This document shows, in pieces, positions 42,845 through 54,100 of a stretch of DNA of 64,000 nucleotides. Every line of letters starts with the position of its first letter. Position 1 is the first letter of the stretch. The stretch covers positions 1 to 64,000 of the forward strand of contig JAUCBJ010003086.1 in the NCBI GenBank assembly GCA_032718475.1, written 5' to 3'. This DNA comes from Nemertoderma westbladi (taxonomy: Eukaryota; Xenacoelomorpha; Nemertodermatida; Nemertodermatidae). A program made the position numbers and the translations under genes. The notes under the pieces are model-generated. The model was not told the DNA's origin, did not search any database, and worked only from the letters and a program-made list of their open reading frames with translations.

Positions 42845-44513
42845 CCCAGGACGTCACGAAATAAATTGAACGTTCATTTGGAACATCAATGAAATATCGT
42901 TCAAAAATAGGTAAAAATTGATGACGTTGTGAGTAATTTACCAAATTGTGACGTTCACATTTGGTAATTTAACGTCCTAACTTTAACGAAATTGAATCTG
43001 AACCAAAACAAAGGAATATTGAACGTTCAAATTGCGTTCATTTATTTGTACCTAAATATGTACGTAGTTTGAACGTTCAAACATAATTTACTTTAATTTG
43101 TTATGTCAATGGCATGTTCAAACTTGTTCTTGACACAATTATCTGACAAGTATCACTCAAAATTTACTTTTGAACCCAGAAAACGTTTATTGACAATAAA
43201 ACAAAAAATAACCAAAAGGTAATAAAACATTGTTGCGCGGGTGTAGCCAACATGTATTTTACACATTTTTCTGTGGTATTGTTAAATAATTTACAATAGT
43301 TTTTGAGTTATTAAAAAAAATCAAGTCTCCCCTAAAGTCAAGTCTCCCTCACTCACCCTACATTTATTTTTTGTGTTGCTTAGTCTACTCCTTGTATGGT
43401 TCGGCTTATTCCTGGACTGATGGTTCCTTCCCCCCAATACAAAACAATTACTTTAAGTAATCACAAAATTAATCACACAACAAAACAGGAAAACACTGAT
43501 AACCAATTCAATGCTGACACATTTTTATACATTTTAAACAACAAATAACATCAAAATTCAAAAAGGTGACTCTCAGTCTGATTACTAAAGCTAATACACT
43601 ACAGTATGTCACATAAAATTGTAATAAAATTATTACAATATATTTGGCCTATTGAACCAAGAACATAACAACTGACCAATTGACCAAATACCATTAAATT
43701 TTGTTGAGATAAAGCAGATATATGTGCTTTGGAATGTACAAGCTTCTATTATGCATAGGGCCTATGGAATTTTTTTAAACGTAAAAAACATTATTTTTGA
43801 TTTTACAGATTTATCATATTAAATACACCTTCCTTACACTTCAATTGCTTTTTGTGTGTTTTATTGTCTTTTTGAAAATATATTTTAAATACCAATTATA
43901 AGGTCTTAAAATTAATGAATTTTTGTAGATTCACCTATATGAATAATATATTTTAGCTGAAAATAAGATAAATTATATAAATCTGACTAATCGAATGCGA
44001 ATTTGTGGATCGTCACCATAAGATTTCAATGATACTCTCATATCACTGTCGATTAAATATTTTCATACTGTACTCTGATACTTACTTCTCTAAATGTATA
44101 GGGTATTGTAGGTGTAGGGCCGTAGGATAGGGTGTACAGTAGGGATTGGATAAGGTTGGCTAACACACACCCCCCCCCCCCCCCCCCCCCTCCCCTCTAC
44201 ACAGAACATGCACACACAAGCAGTGATTGGTTGGTCTCACGATAAATTTTTCCGTTTTTTCTACCATTGACCTATAACACACCAGAAATGAACGTCTAGT
44301 GAACACAGATCAAACGTCATTGAAACGTAGATTCATAACGTATTTTAACGTTCAATTATCACTTCATTTAACGTACTTCTGACGGCCAACTTTGAACTAT
44401 TGAAAGTTCAGCATCAATAGCATCCTATGGGAGAAATATAACGTCATATGAACATAAATACAGAACGTCTGGACGAATAATGAACGTAAATTTACGTATT
44501 TGTGCTACCCGGG
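42845..44513. mobile_element. Unclassified TIR element nested in the non-LTR fragment
   Basis: A 1669-bp element from CCCAGGACGTCACGAAATAA to the inverted end ...TTTGTGCTACCCGGG; imperfect TIRs of about 34 bp both include ACGTTCATT. Comparison with the uninterrupted paralogue (36330-36345, reverse strand TGCACTGGCTGGTCC) shows that only CT is duplicated (42843-42844 and 44514-44515). Both ends are crowded with AACGTT/ACGTT words in both orientations. A C tract lies near 44169-44190. No transposase was recognised and the superfamily is unknown. Confidence 0.8.
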
Positions 44514-44640
44514 CTGGTCCTCACTGCGAAGGCAGTGTCCTGCAAAGCGGAGGCGGTTCCGTTCAAGTGTCAATCTTAGCGAGATTAATGGAACACCTCC
44601 GAACGCTCTCCAAGCCGAAAACGCGTTACTAACAACCAGA
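44514..44640 (-). pseudogene. Non-LTR 3' fragment, second part
   Basis: Continues the fragment ending at 42844: CTGGTCCTCACTGCGAAGG and GGAGGCGGTTCCGTTCAAGT match the reverse complement of about 36220-36330. No intact coding. Confidence 0.8.
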
Positions 44641-45304
44641 GATTGTGTATGTGGCTGCGTGTGCGTCAAAAAAGAGGAATACTGTAAATAGTTCGTTGTA
44701 TAAACAAATACCTTGTAATTTATATAAAAATTAAATTTAAGTGAAACGTTTAATTTATATCAAAATAGGAGGTTGCTATTCGCCTTCCTAAGGTCATCAT
44801 CCCTTTGCCTTAGGGGTGGCCGCGTTCTTGGCGTGGTCTGGGGTTCGGTGACGGAGCAGGCCTACTGAGTCCAGCCCTCACCACTTAATACTAAGCAGAC
44901 AATGATTATTGTAATATAAATATTATGGTGCATGGTGGTCGGGTCTTATTATTATTTTAGATTTGATTCTGGTGCTGAATTTTATTCATCATATATATAT
45001 TATTAGCCTATATGTTTACCAAAAAAAAATTATATCAAAATTCGATTTTAAGTGAAACCTTTAATTTGAGTCAAAATTAGATTGAAGTGAAACTTTTAAT
45101 AACAAATAAACACTCGGAATAAGAAATGTCCACATTTGGGTCTTCCACTAACTCCAACGCATATCATTTTACGTTATAATCATTAAAAACCCAAAACCCT
45201 TGCTTTATGGCGATGGAAACGTAGTGTTGCAACATTGCATAAACTGCGACTACTTTAGTTGTTGAACTTGAACGTTACAGTTTATTATCTTTTGTTCCCA
45301 TTAG
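44641..45304. other. Sequence upstream of the first visible CFAP70 exon
   Basis: AT-rich, probably intronic. 44765-44900 has a GC-richer piece (CCTTAGGGGTGGCCGCGTTC) that looks repeat-derived but was not assigned. It ends with the acceptor CTTTTGTTCCCATTAG at 45304. Exons encoding the CFAP70 N-terminus were not found further left. Confidence 0.5.
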
Positions 45305-45663
45305 ATACTGAACCGGAACTGGAACGGTTGATAACGGAGACGAAAAGCGACGAACCAATGGAAACTAAACCGGAAGTTGTTTCAGATAAACCAGAAGTAC
45401 CGGAAGTAGCGTTAGGCAAAGCGTCTCCGACAGGGGTTAGCGAGAAAGACGACGCGAAACACAGCGAGAAAGGAGGACTGCAAGCCGTGCCTGGTGGAAA
45501 ACGGGTTAAAAGTCCAGTTGGGAAGAGAGGCCGAGCGCCGAGTCGAGTTCCAACTCCACCAGATGTGATCGAAGCGCCATTGGAACGGCCAATCACGCCG
45601 TTACCCGAGGCTACAATATTCCTACAAGCCGCTAAGTGGCTCCTTAGTGTCAAAGCTATACAG
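45305..45663 (+). CDS. CFAP70-like exon i
   Basis: Acceptor CCCATTAG|AT; donor ATACAG|GTGAGT. 359 nt. Encodes an acidic/Pro-rich linker with a basic patch (GKRVKSPVGKRGRAPSR) followed by the start of the TPR region. The upstream partner exon contributes the first base of its first codon. Confidence 0.75.
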
Positions 45664-48600
45664 GTGAGTGATTGTTGACTATTTTATGGCCCAAAACGGT
45701 AGTAAATTTCTGTAGTTCAGCGTAATTGTCTCGTTTACAAGTTGAAAATGGACACGGCGAATAAAACAATAGTGTAATTGGCGTTGGTTCGAATCTTAAT
45801 AAAGGCCGTTTACTTTTCGTATAATTATGAATGCACTAGTTGTATCCATTATTTATTTATATTATTCATTTTTTATTACAAAACTCATCAAAGATTAATT
45901 TAGTAAAAGAGATACCGATAAACCCGATGTTCTTGGGCAAACTGTTCCCAAACTAAAATGACGTCATATATATATTTTTTTAATAGTTTTGCGAAAGAGC
46001 CCTGAGCCACGAGTTGGTACAAGAGAACGCCGGTATCAGTATCCCATACAACTTACTGCTTGGTCGGGTTAAACTTCACAAGATGGAGCTCGACGAGGCT
46101 GAACGGGCTGTAGAGCAGATTGTTAAACAGGATGTCCAGGTGAGAAACAGATCAGATAGGGAGGGGAACTTTCGTCGCCATAAAAAACCCCAACCCCCTC
46201 CAAGGGAAATCAACGCAAATTACAACTGATTACTCGCAGAAATACAACTATACCCTGTTCTATGTATTGACTTTAGTTTATTGTTTTGGTTAGAATAAAC
46301 GTGGCAATGTAACCTGATCCTCTCCCTTAATTGATCATTTAACATTGAGATCAGATATAAATTCGCTGAGATGGGATTTGCGTCAAGTCCCCCCCCCCCC
46401 CCCCCCCGCCTCCAATCTACTTACTCTAACTGGCGATGAGGCAGTTTAAATAAATAGAAAATATATCTGAAATAGTATTTATTAATCACCGAAATTACAA
46501 CAACATACATATTACATTCAAATTACGACATTCAATAAACGAAAAAATAATGCCTGCTGCCCGATGTGACACTGTAACAATAAGTAAGTTACTGTACGAT
46601 AATATGTGGCAGACAACCGAGCAATTAATAATTGAGTTACAATTGTATTTATTAATATTCTAATATTCAGCTACCGGTATATTAACCAACAATATAGGGA
46701 AACGTAAGATTATAATTAATGGCTGAGTAAATAAGAACGAACTAAATTCAATTAATTATTTCTACCTCCTTTAAAGCGTAATTAATTACTCTGGGAAGAA
46801 AGTGGTTTATGTAATATAACTAGAATTATAAATACAACGACAACCACGAAGTCTTCTAGAGTGTGTTGATTAATAATATTTAATCAACAAAACGGAAGTT
46901 ATTCGATAATAAACTTACCAGAAACACAAAGAACTCATTGCTTCCTTTCATTAACAGAAATTCAGAATTGTGAAAATATTTACAAAAAGTGAACCATTTT
47001 TATTTTTGGTTTCGACTAAGAACTACCATTACCTCTACAACTGTGAGTATTTAACTAACCTAGATAAATATTGCATAGCAAATAAGATACATTTTATTGC
47101 GCATCGTGTAAATAAAAATAATAAAGGAACGACTGAAGGAATTTCGTTAGCGTCATTTTCGTCAGCAAAAGTTGTAGAATAATTCATAAAAGTTGTATAA
47201 ATATTCATAAATACTCTAGAATACATAATTAGGATGACAATAATGCACGAATGACTTTAGAATCTTATATAACTTTTTGAAATTTGATGAAACTTTCACG
47301 AATCAATATATATATAACTTTTAAGAATTTTAATATAACCTTTGCTGTCGAAAATGGTGCTTTATCTAAAGCTGAAGATATTATCAGAATTTGGATAAAA
47401 TAATTTTAAGAAATGTTTAACAAACACATATAGGATTAAATGCCGCTCAGGCAAATATCAATATTCAAAACAAAAGGAGAAACAGGAAGTAGCATGTGAT
47501 GTGATGCCAAAGAGAAACAGCAATTCCTTATATTTATACTTATGCGTATAAGACGTAGATTCTTTAAACTTATATTTTCATATATATATAATATATAAAT
47601 ATGAACATATAAGTTTAAAGAATCTCCCACAACGCTTGTATACTTGGATAATCTTTCCAAGTAATATATTATTACTATTACAATAAAGGTTAGTCTAAAA
47701 TAAATGTTCATGCACCGGGGCGACAACAACTACAACAGTTACACACTACAACGATGAAAACCGAAATAAAAAATAGCAATATGAAGGGGGGAGCGCACTG
47801 TAGACATATTGATTTGCACCAACATGCGTAGGAAATATAGTGATATTTACAACCTATAGGGCATAGCCTGCTAATTTATTTAACTAATAAAGCTAACGGG
47901 ATAATATAAACAAGTAATATAAACAATAAATCACCTGATTTCAGTAGGTTGACATACTTTTTAATCTTAAGTAGGTTAACATACATTTTGTTATACAGAA
48001 TAATACAGGGGATTATATTGAGAAGGATTTACTGAAGAGGTTAAAATTTAAAGGCCAGAAGGCTAGGTCTATCTCATTAAACATATTGAATCAACTGAAC
48101 TCGTTAACCAAATGAAATCAGGCGAAATTAGGCGCTATCGCAATTGAGGTTTACCTGATAGCTGATACCGTTAGGCCTACCGATACCGTTAGGCCTACCG
48201 ATACCGTTAGGCCTACCGATACCGTTAGGCCTACCTATCGTCAGTCCTGAATATTAAACTTAAGGCACCATGGCTGAAATTAGGGGGTAAACGCTAAGTC
48301 ATTAGGCCCGCGATAAATTATGGCGCTAGAGTTACTCAGGTATCAGGTATAGTTAAATATATGAGAACGAACCCTGATCACCCCTGTAGTCTGTCACTGC
48401 AGCACTGGTAACTTTGATAAACATATGCCTATGACTTTTAGGCCTACGTACTGAATTTTAACATTGGCTGAACCTGAAATAATATTTGGTAACCACCATT
48501 TTTATTCTCCTCATTCTAGCATTCAGCTATTCGAACTCTTGTAGTCTCCTGCTCTTACAGGACGGGCAGTTTAGAATGTCGGTTAGGTAGACAAATCTGG

Positions 48601-51104
48601 GATGTTGGTTACACTGTATCCGGACTCTACCAGTGGTAGTGTAACCACATGATCTGCACAGAATCTTGGTCATTGGTCGTTGGCATGTGCAACTTGTGTC
48701 TACCTGGTCTAAATTACCGGTCACAGTCGGCTCTGGGGCCTTGTTGTTATTTATAGTGGGGTGAACAGGAAACTGGTAGTTGTCCATTGTATTATACTAT
48801 CAAGACTCTGCGACAGCAAGACAATAGGCCTACCCTACAGCCTGACAGTGACAGCACTGTTCTGATAATCAGGAAAACAAGAATAGCCTAGGCCTACTGA
48901 GCTTGTAGTGAGTCTGTGAGTACTGCCTGACAGACTAATAATGTACAGTACTACGTACCGGTACTGGCAGACTGGCAGACGGTGATATATTTGTACTGTA
49001 TATGGGCACTACAGTATAATTTTAACATAAACTAATACTGACAGTCCCTAAAAGGTGCCACCCTGCTCCATAGCGCGGGAAATTCAAGTGATTGAAAGAC
49101 ATGTTATTTGTACTGGAAAGGGTGGCAGATCAGATCTGCCACCTATATTTTGGCCTAATATTATTGGCCACCTAATAATATTATTAAATTCAAATCTGTT
49201 TTAACATTGAATACATGAATAGAGTAAGACTAATGTAATTCATTGAATCAGAATAAATTATTTCTTATCGGTTTAACTCACTCATCCGTTAATGTTGTTG
49301 ATTTATCTATTCTGGGACTTCGAGCAGCTCGTGAACAACTAAACCAGCACGTTAACTAGTCTGGGGCTTTGTGCAGCACGTGAACAACTAAGCTGACTGG
49401 TTACCTAGTCTGGGACTTCGAGCAGCACGTGAACAACTAAACCTGCACGTTAACTAGTCTGGGGCTTTGTGCAGCACGTGAACAACTAAGCTGACTGGTT
49501 ACCTAGTCTGGGACTTCGAGCAGCACGTGAACAACTATGCTGACTGGTTAACTAGTCTGGTACATGTCTGGGACAGATATAGCAGTATAGGCATATGCAT
49601 TATACACCTATTGTTATTACAGTATAGGCCTACCTACGATATATATCAGAATATCAGAAGTCCCAGACTCGTTAACCAGTCAGCTTAGTTGTTCAAGTGC
49701 TGCTCGAAGTCCCAGACTAGTTAACCAATCAGCTTAGTTGTTCACGTGCTGCTCAAAGTCCCAGACTAGTTAACCAGTCAGCTTAGTTGTTCAAGTGCTG
49801 CTCGAAGTCCCAGACTTGTTAACCAGTCAGCTTTGTTCAGTCGTTGTTCACGTGCTACTGGAAGTCCCAGACTAGTTAACCAGACAGCTTAGTTGTTCAC
49901 GTCTGCTCTATGCCCCAGTCTAGCTAACGTCAGATTTAGATGTTCACGTGCTGCTCGAAGTCCCAGAATAGATAAAACAACAACATTAACGGATGAGTGA
50001 GTTAAACCGATAAGAAATAATTTATTCTGAATCAATGAATTACATTAGTATTACACTATTCATGTATTCAATGTTAAAACAGATTTGAATTTACAAATAT
50101 ATATATTAAAATATATAGATATATAGATAGATAGCAAATATATAAACCAAAATATATAATTAATTTGTCCCGGTATAACGGATTGAAAACAACCGTGAGG
50201 GTAAGATCCGGTTTGTAAATATAACAACAATAATATGCTATAAAGCAAAATAAAAACCAATATCTTACAAAAAGAAAATATTTCTTTTACAAATTTTCAA
50301 CTCGACATGAGTCTTATTCATGTATTTATTTCCATAAATATGATTACTGTACATTCTAATGCATAATAGTTATGCGTAATAATTCAATGTAACATTAGAA
50401 TGTACAGTAATGTATTTAATGTGTATTTAATATTTATGGAAATAAATAGTGAACGAGCGAGTGAACCCCCCCCCCCCCCCCCCCCCCCCCATGACCTACT
50501 GTAACAGTTGGCCCTGTTACTGTAGGTCATGCTCCTCCCCACACCGCCTTTAGTACGACTGTAGTAAACTTGAATTAAGTTTCAGTGCCAGAAAAATTGG
50601 AATTAAGCGTTGTATTGCACATTTTGTATAATAAGACAAACAAAGTCAGACTTCGAGACGAAACATTGAGAAAAAAACATTGAGAAAAAACATTAAGAAT
50701 AAATTAATTGTAATTAATAATAATTGTAATCTTTATATTTTAGAGTAGACAATAAAAACAAATATATTGAGAAAAATGAATGAATGTAAATAAGTATGTA
50801 ATAGTAATGGACAATGGTAAATAAACGAAAGTGAAAGTAAACTAGGAAAAAGTAAACATATATTCTATTGTAATAAATTAATATGGCAAATAATAATATG
50901 TTGTCCTACTTCTATTCTATATAAATTTATTATTTTTAATAGAATACCGAGGCGTGGTCTATAATAGGGCATATAAAATATATCCAAGGCGATGTAGCAG
51001 AAGCTATGGACAGTTACGACCGTGTGGTCTCTCTGTCGTCATCTGGTCTCGGAATTCAAACGGTCTATATTCGTCTGGCTAATCTATATTTACAATCTAG
51101 AAAG
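45305..51104 (+). CDS. CFAP70-like (TTC18) TPR protein, three internal exons, partial
   Basis: join(45305-45663, 45987-46139, 50943-51104) encodes about 224 residues in frame. A charged, low-complexity linker comes first, then PEATIFLQAAKWLLS and TPR-type helices (YNLLLGRVKLHKMELDEAERAVEQI; AWSIIGHIKYIQGDVAEAMDSYDRV; YIRLANLYLQSRK). Helix spacing and the PLPEATIFLQAAKWLL lead-in fit the C-terminal TPR region of CFAP70, an axonemal protein associated with the outer dynein arm base in motile cilia and sperm flagella. Both ends are missing: the first exon starts in phase with two codon bases, and the last donor (AAAG|GTAAGT) leads into the 12.8-kb minisatellite. Another TPR ciliary protein is possible. 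Confidence 0.7.
45987..46139 (+). CDS. CFAP70-like exon ii
   Basis: Acceptor TTTTAATAG|TTTTGCG; donor GTCCAG|GTGAGA. 153 nt, 51 codons, phase 0 at both ends. Encodes FCERALSHELV and the YNLLLGRVKL TPR helix. Confidence 0.78.
48163..48236. repeat. 18-bp tandem repeat, four copies
   Basis: Four head-to-tail copies of CGATACCGTTAGGCCTAC, each carrying the GGCC palindrome TAGGCCTA common in this genome. Confidence 0.95.
48501..48506 (-). terminator. Poly(A) signal of the cysteine-rich gene
   Basis: AATAAA on the minus strand (TTTATT on plus), about 20 bp after the stop codon. Confidence 0.5.
48527..48787 (-). CDS. Small cysteine-rich putative zinc-binding protein, antisense in CFAP70 intron
   Basis: 86 aa, single exon. 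The N-terminal 30 residues are polar and probably disordered. Then comes a compact Cys/His set: C33-x-C35, C44-x2-C47, C59-x2-H62 and C74-x2-C77, enough for two zinc sites, in a zinc-ribbon-like arrangement (KILCRSCGY...RVRIQC..HPRFVYLTDILNCPSC). GRVR..C..HP..VYL..I..CP.C looks like a conserved signature of small uncharacterised metazoan proteins, but no function is known to me. The ATG at 48787 is the only Met upstream. An AATAAA lies about 20 bp after the stop. Conserved ligand spacing and the poly(A) signal favour a real gene. Confidence 0.72.
   Translation of the reverse strand: MDNYQFPVHPTINNNKAPEPTVTGNLDQVDTSCTCQRPMTKILCRSCGYTTTGRVRIQCNQHPRFVYLTDILNCPSCKSRRLQEFE
48788..49050 (-). promoter_or_regulatory. 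Putative upstream region of the cysteine-rich gene
   Basis: Dense CCTGACAGTGACAGCACTG, TGCCTGACAGAC, CTGGCAGACTGGCAGAC, TAGGCCTA and ACCGGTAC words. These match the word set found before STAG, RBX2 and ATP synthase g. Positional inference only. Confidence 0.25.
49186..50092. mobile_element. Foldback element with CACGTG repeat clusters
   Basis: A 907-bp element with inverted ends of about 140 bp (49186-49325 and about 49953-50092; outermost AAATTCAAATCTG). Inside each end, 3-6 tandem copies of a roughly 50-bp unit occur in opposite orientation (left TGGGACTTCGAGCAGCACGTG; right the inverse), many with CACGTG. The centre (about 49560-49660) is short and unique. There is no coding capacity. The target duplication is not clear. 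Confidence 0.88.
50310..50455. repeat. AT-rich inverted repeat
   Basis: TATTTATTTCCATAAATA / TATTTATGGAAATAAATA and TACTGTACATTCTAATG / CATTAGAATGTACAGTA pair across a short centre; likely a small MITE. Confidence 0.8.
50468..50530. repeat. C tract followed by perfect hairpin
   Basis: A run of about 23 C (50468-50490), then ATGACCTACTGTAACAG and its exact reverse complement around the loop TTGGCC (to about 50530). Confidence 0.9.
50531..50942. other. AT-rich intron end before CFAP70-like exon iii
   Basis: Repeated AACATTGAGAAAAA words near 50660-50700 and general AT-rich DNA. Ends with the acceptor TTTTTAATAG. No gene. Confidence 0.5.
50943..51104 (+). CDS. CFAP70-like exon iii
   Basis: Acceptor TTTTTAATAG|AATACC; donor AGAAAG|GTAAGT. 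162 nt, 54 codons, phase 0. Encodes the AWSIIGHIKYIQGDVAEAMDSY TPR and the next helix start. Confidence 0.8.
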
Positions 51105-51186
51105 GTAAGTATACTGTAGATACGCATTGATTTATTTATATTTTAATCACACTCATTGACTCATTGCTATTGTATTGTATAAATAA

Positions 51187-54100
51187 CTGTTTTAGTTCCC
51201 ATCTCCCGTCTATAACTGTTTTAGTTCCCAGCTCCCGTCTCTATAACTGTTTTAGTTCCCAGCTCCCGTCTCTCTAACTGTTTTAGTTCCCAGCTCCCGT
51301 CTCTATAACTGTTTTAGTTCCCAGCTCCCGTCTATAACTGTTTTAGTTCCCAGCTCCCGTCTCTATAACTGTTTTAGTTCCCAGCTCCCGTCTCTATAAC
51401 TGTTTTAGTTCCCAGCTCCCGTCTCTATAACTGTTTTAGTTCCCAGCTCCCTTCTCTGTAACTGTTTTAGTTCCCAGTAACTTCTTTGTAACTATTTTAG
51501 TTTCCATCTCCCTTTTCTGTAACTGTTTTAGTTCCCAGCTCCCTTCTCTGTAACTGTTTCAGTTCTCATCTCCTGTCTCTGTAACTGTTTTAGTTCCCAG
51601 CTCCCTTCTCTGTAACTATTTTAGTTTCCATCTCCCTTCTCTGTAACTGTTTTAGTTCCCAGCTCCCGTCTCTGTAACTGTTTAGTTCCCAGCTCCCGTC
51701 TCTGTAACTGTTTTAGTTCTCATCTCCTGTCTCTGTAACTGTTTTAGTTCCCATCTCCCGTCTATAACTGTTTTAGTTCCCAGCTCCCTTCTCTGTAACT
51801 ATTTTAGTTTCCATCTCCCTTCTCTGTAACTATTTTAGTTTCCATCTCCCTTCTCTGTAACTGTTTTAGTTCCCAGCTCCCGTCTCTGTAACTGTTTAGT
51901 TCCCAGCTCCCGTCTCTGTAACTGTTTTAGTTCCCATCTCCCTTTTCTGTAACTGTTTTAGTTCCCATCTCCCGTCTATAACTGTTTTAGTTCCCATCTC
52001 CCATCTCTATAACTGTTTTAGTTCCCATCTCCATTTTCTGTAACTGTTTTAGTTCCCAGCTCCCTTCTCTGTAACTGTTTTAGTTCCCACCTCCTGTCTC
52101 TGTAACTGTTTTAGTTCCCAGTAACTTCTTTGTAACTGTTTTAGTTCCCAGCTCCCTTCTCTGTAACTGTTTTAGTTCCATTCTCCCATCTATGTTACTG
52201 TTTTATTTCCCAGCTCCCGTCTCTGTAACTGTTTTAGTTCTCAAATCCCTTATCTGTAACTGTTTTAGTTCCCACCTCACGTCTCTGTAACTGTTTTGGT
52301 CCCAGCTCCCTTCTCTGTAACTGTTTTAGTTCCCAGCTCCCTCCACTATAACTGTTTTAGTTCCCAGCTCCCTTCTCTGTAACTGTTTTAGTTCCCAGCT
52401 CCCTTCTCTGTAACTGTTTTAGTTCCCAGCTCCCGTCTCTATAACTGTTTTAGTTCCCAGCTCCCTCCACTATAACTGTTTTAGTTCCCAGCTCCCTCCA
52501 CTATAACTGTTTTAGTTCCCAGCTCCCTTCTCTGTAACTGTTTTAGTTCCCAGCTCCCTTCTCTGTAACTGTTTTAGTTCCCAGCTCCCGTCTCTATAAC
52601 TGTTTTAGTTCCCAGCTCCCTCCACTATAACTGTTTTAGTTCCCAGCTCCCTTCTCTGTAACTGTTTTAGTTCCCAGCTCCCTTCTCTGTAACTGTTTTA
52701 GTTCCCACCTCACGTCTCTGTAACTGTTTTGGTCCCAGCTCCCTTCTCTGTAACTGTTTTAGTTCCCAGATCCCGTCTCTCTAACTGTTTTAGTTCCCTT
52801 TTCCCGTTTCTCTAACTGTTTTGTCCCCAGCTTCCGTCTCTGTAACTGTTTTAGTTCCCAAATCCCTTATCTGTAACTGTTTTAGTTCCCAGCTCCTGTC
52901 TCTGTAACTATTTTAGTTCCCACCTCCCGTCTCTGTAACTGTTTTAGTTCCCAGCTCCCTCCACTATAACTGTTTTAGTTCCCAGCTCCCTTCTCTGTAA
53001 CTGTTTTAGTTCCCAGCTCCCTTCTCTGTAACTGTTTTAGTTCCCAGCTCCCTTCTCTGTAACTGTTTTAGTTCCCAGCTCCCTCCACTATAACTGTTTT
53101 AGTTCCCAGCTCCCTTCTCTGTAACTGTTTTAGTTCCCAGCTCCCTTATCTGTAACTGTTTTAGTTCCCAGCTCCTGTCTCTGTAACTATTTTAGTTCCC
53201 ACCTCCCGTCTCTGTAACTGTTTTAGTTCCCAGCTCCCTCCACTATAACTGTTTTAGTTCCCAGCTCCCTTCTCTGTAACTGTTTTAGTTCCCAGCTCCC
53301 TCCACTATAACTGTTTTAGTTCCCAGCTCCCTTCTCTGTAACTGTTTTAGTTCCCAGCTCCCTTATCTGTAACTGTTTTAGTTCCCAGCTCCTGTCTCTG
53401 TAACTATTTTAGTTCCCACCTCCCGTCTCTGTAACTGTTTTAGTTCCCAGCTCCCTCCACTATAACTGTTTTAGTTCCCAGCTCCCCTCTCTGTAACTGT
53501 TTTAGTTCCCAGCTCCCTCCACTATAACTGTTTTAGTTCCCAGCTCCCTTCTCTGTAACTGTTTTAGTTCCCAGCTCCCTTATCTGTAACTGTTTTAGTT
53601 CCCAGCTCCTGTCTCTGTAACTATTTTAGTTCCCACCTCCCGTCTCTGTAACTGTTTTAGTTCCCAGCTCCCTCCACTATAACTGTTTTAGTTCCCACCT
53701 CCCTTCTCTGTAACTGTTTTAGTTCCCAGCTCCCTCCACTATAACTGTTTTAGTTCCCAGCTCCCTTCTCTGTAACTGTTTTAGTTCCCAGCTCCCTTCT
53801 CTGTAACTGTTTTAGTTCCCAGCTCCCGTCTCTATAACTGTTTTAGTTCCCAGCTCCCTCCACTATAACTGTTTTAGTTTCCAGCTCCCGTCTCTATAAC
53901 TGTTTTAGTTCCCAGCTCCCTCCACTATAACTGTTTTAGTTCCCAGCTCCCTTCTCTGTAACTGTTTTAGTTCCCAGCTCCCTTCTCTGTAACTGTTTTG
54001 TTCCCACCACCCGTCTCTGTAATCGTATTAGTTCCCAGCTCCCGTCTTTGTAACTGTTTTAGTTCCCAGCTCCCTCCACTATAACTGTTTTAGTTCCCAG

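Larger units (their letters stand above)
46140..50942 (+). other. CFAP70-like intron between exons ii and iii
   Basis: A 4.8-kb intron hosting an antisense cysteine-rich gene, the CACGTG foldback and smaller inverted repeats. A C tract lies at 46389-46407. An AT-rich inverted repeat spans about 47555-47628 (GATTCTTTAAACTTATA arms). The remaining stretches (46410-47550, 47630-48160) are AT-rich without a recognised gene. Confidence 0.7.

Noticed and set aside
44765-44900. Possible snRNA-like GC-rich segment
   Set aside because: Compared by eye with U1, U2, U4 and U5 features; no match and no Sm site, so more likely repeat-derived.
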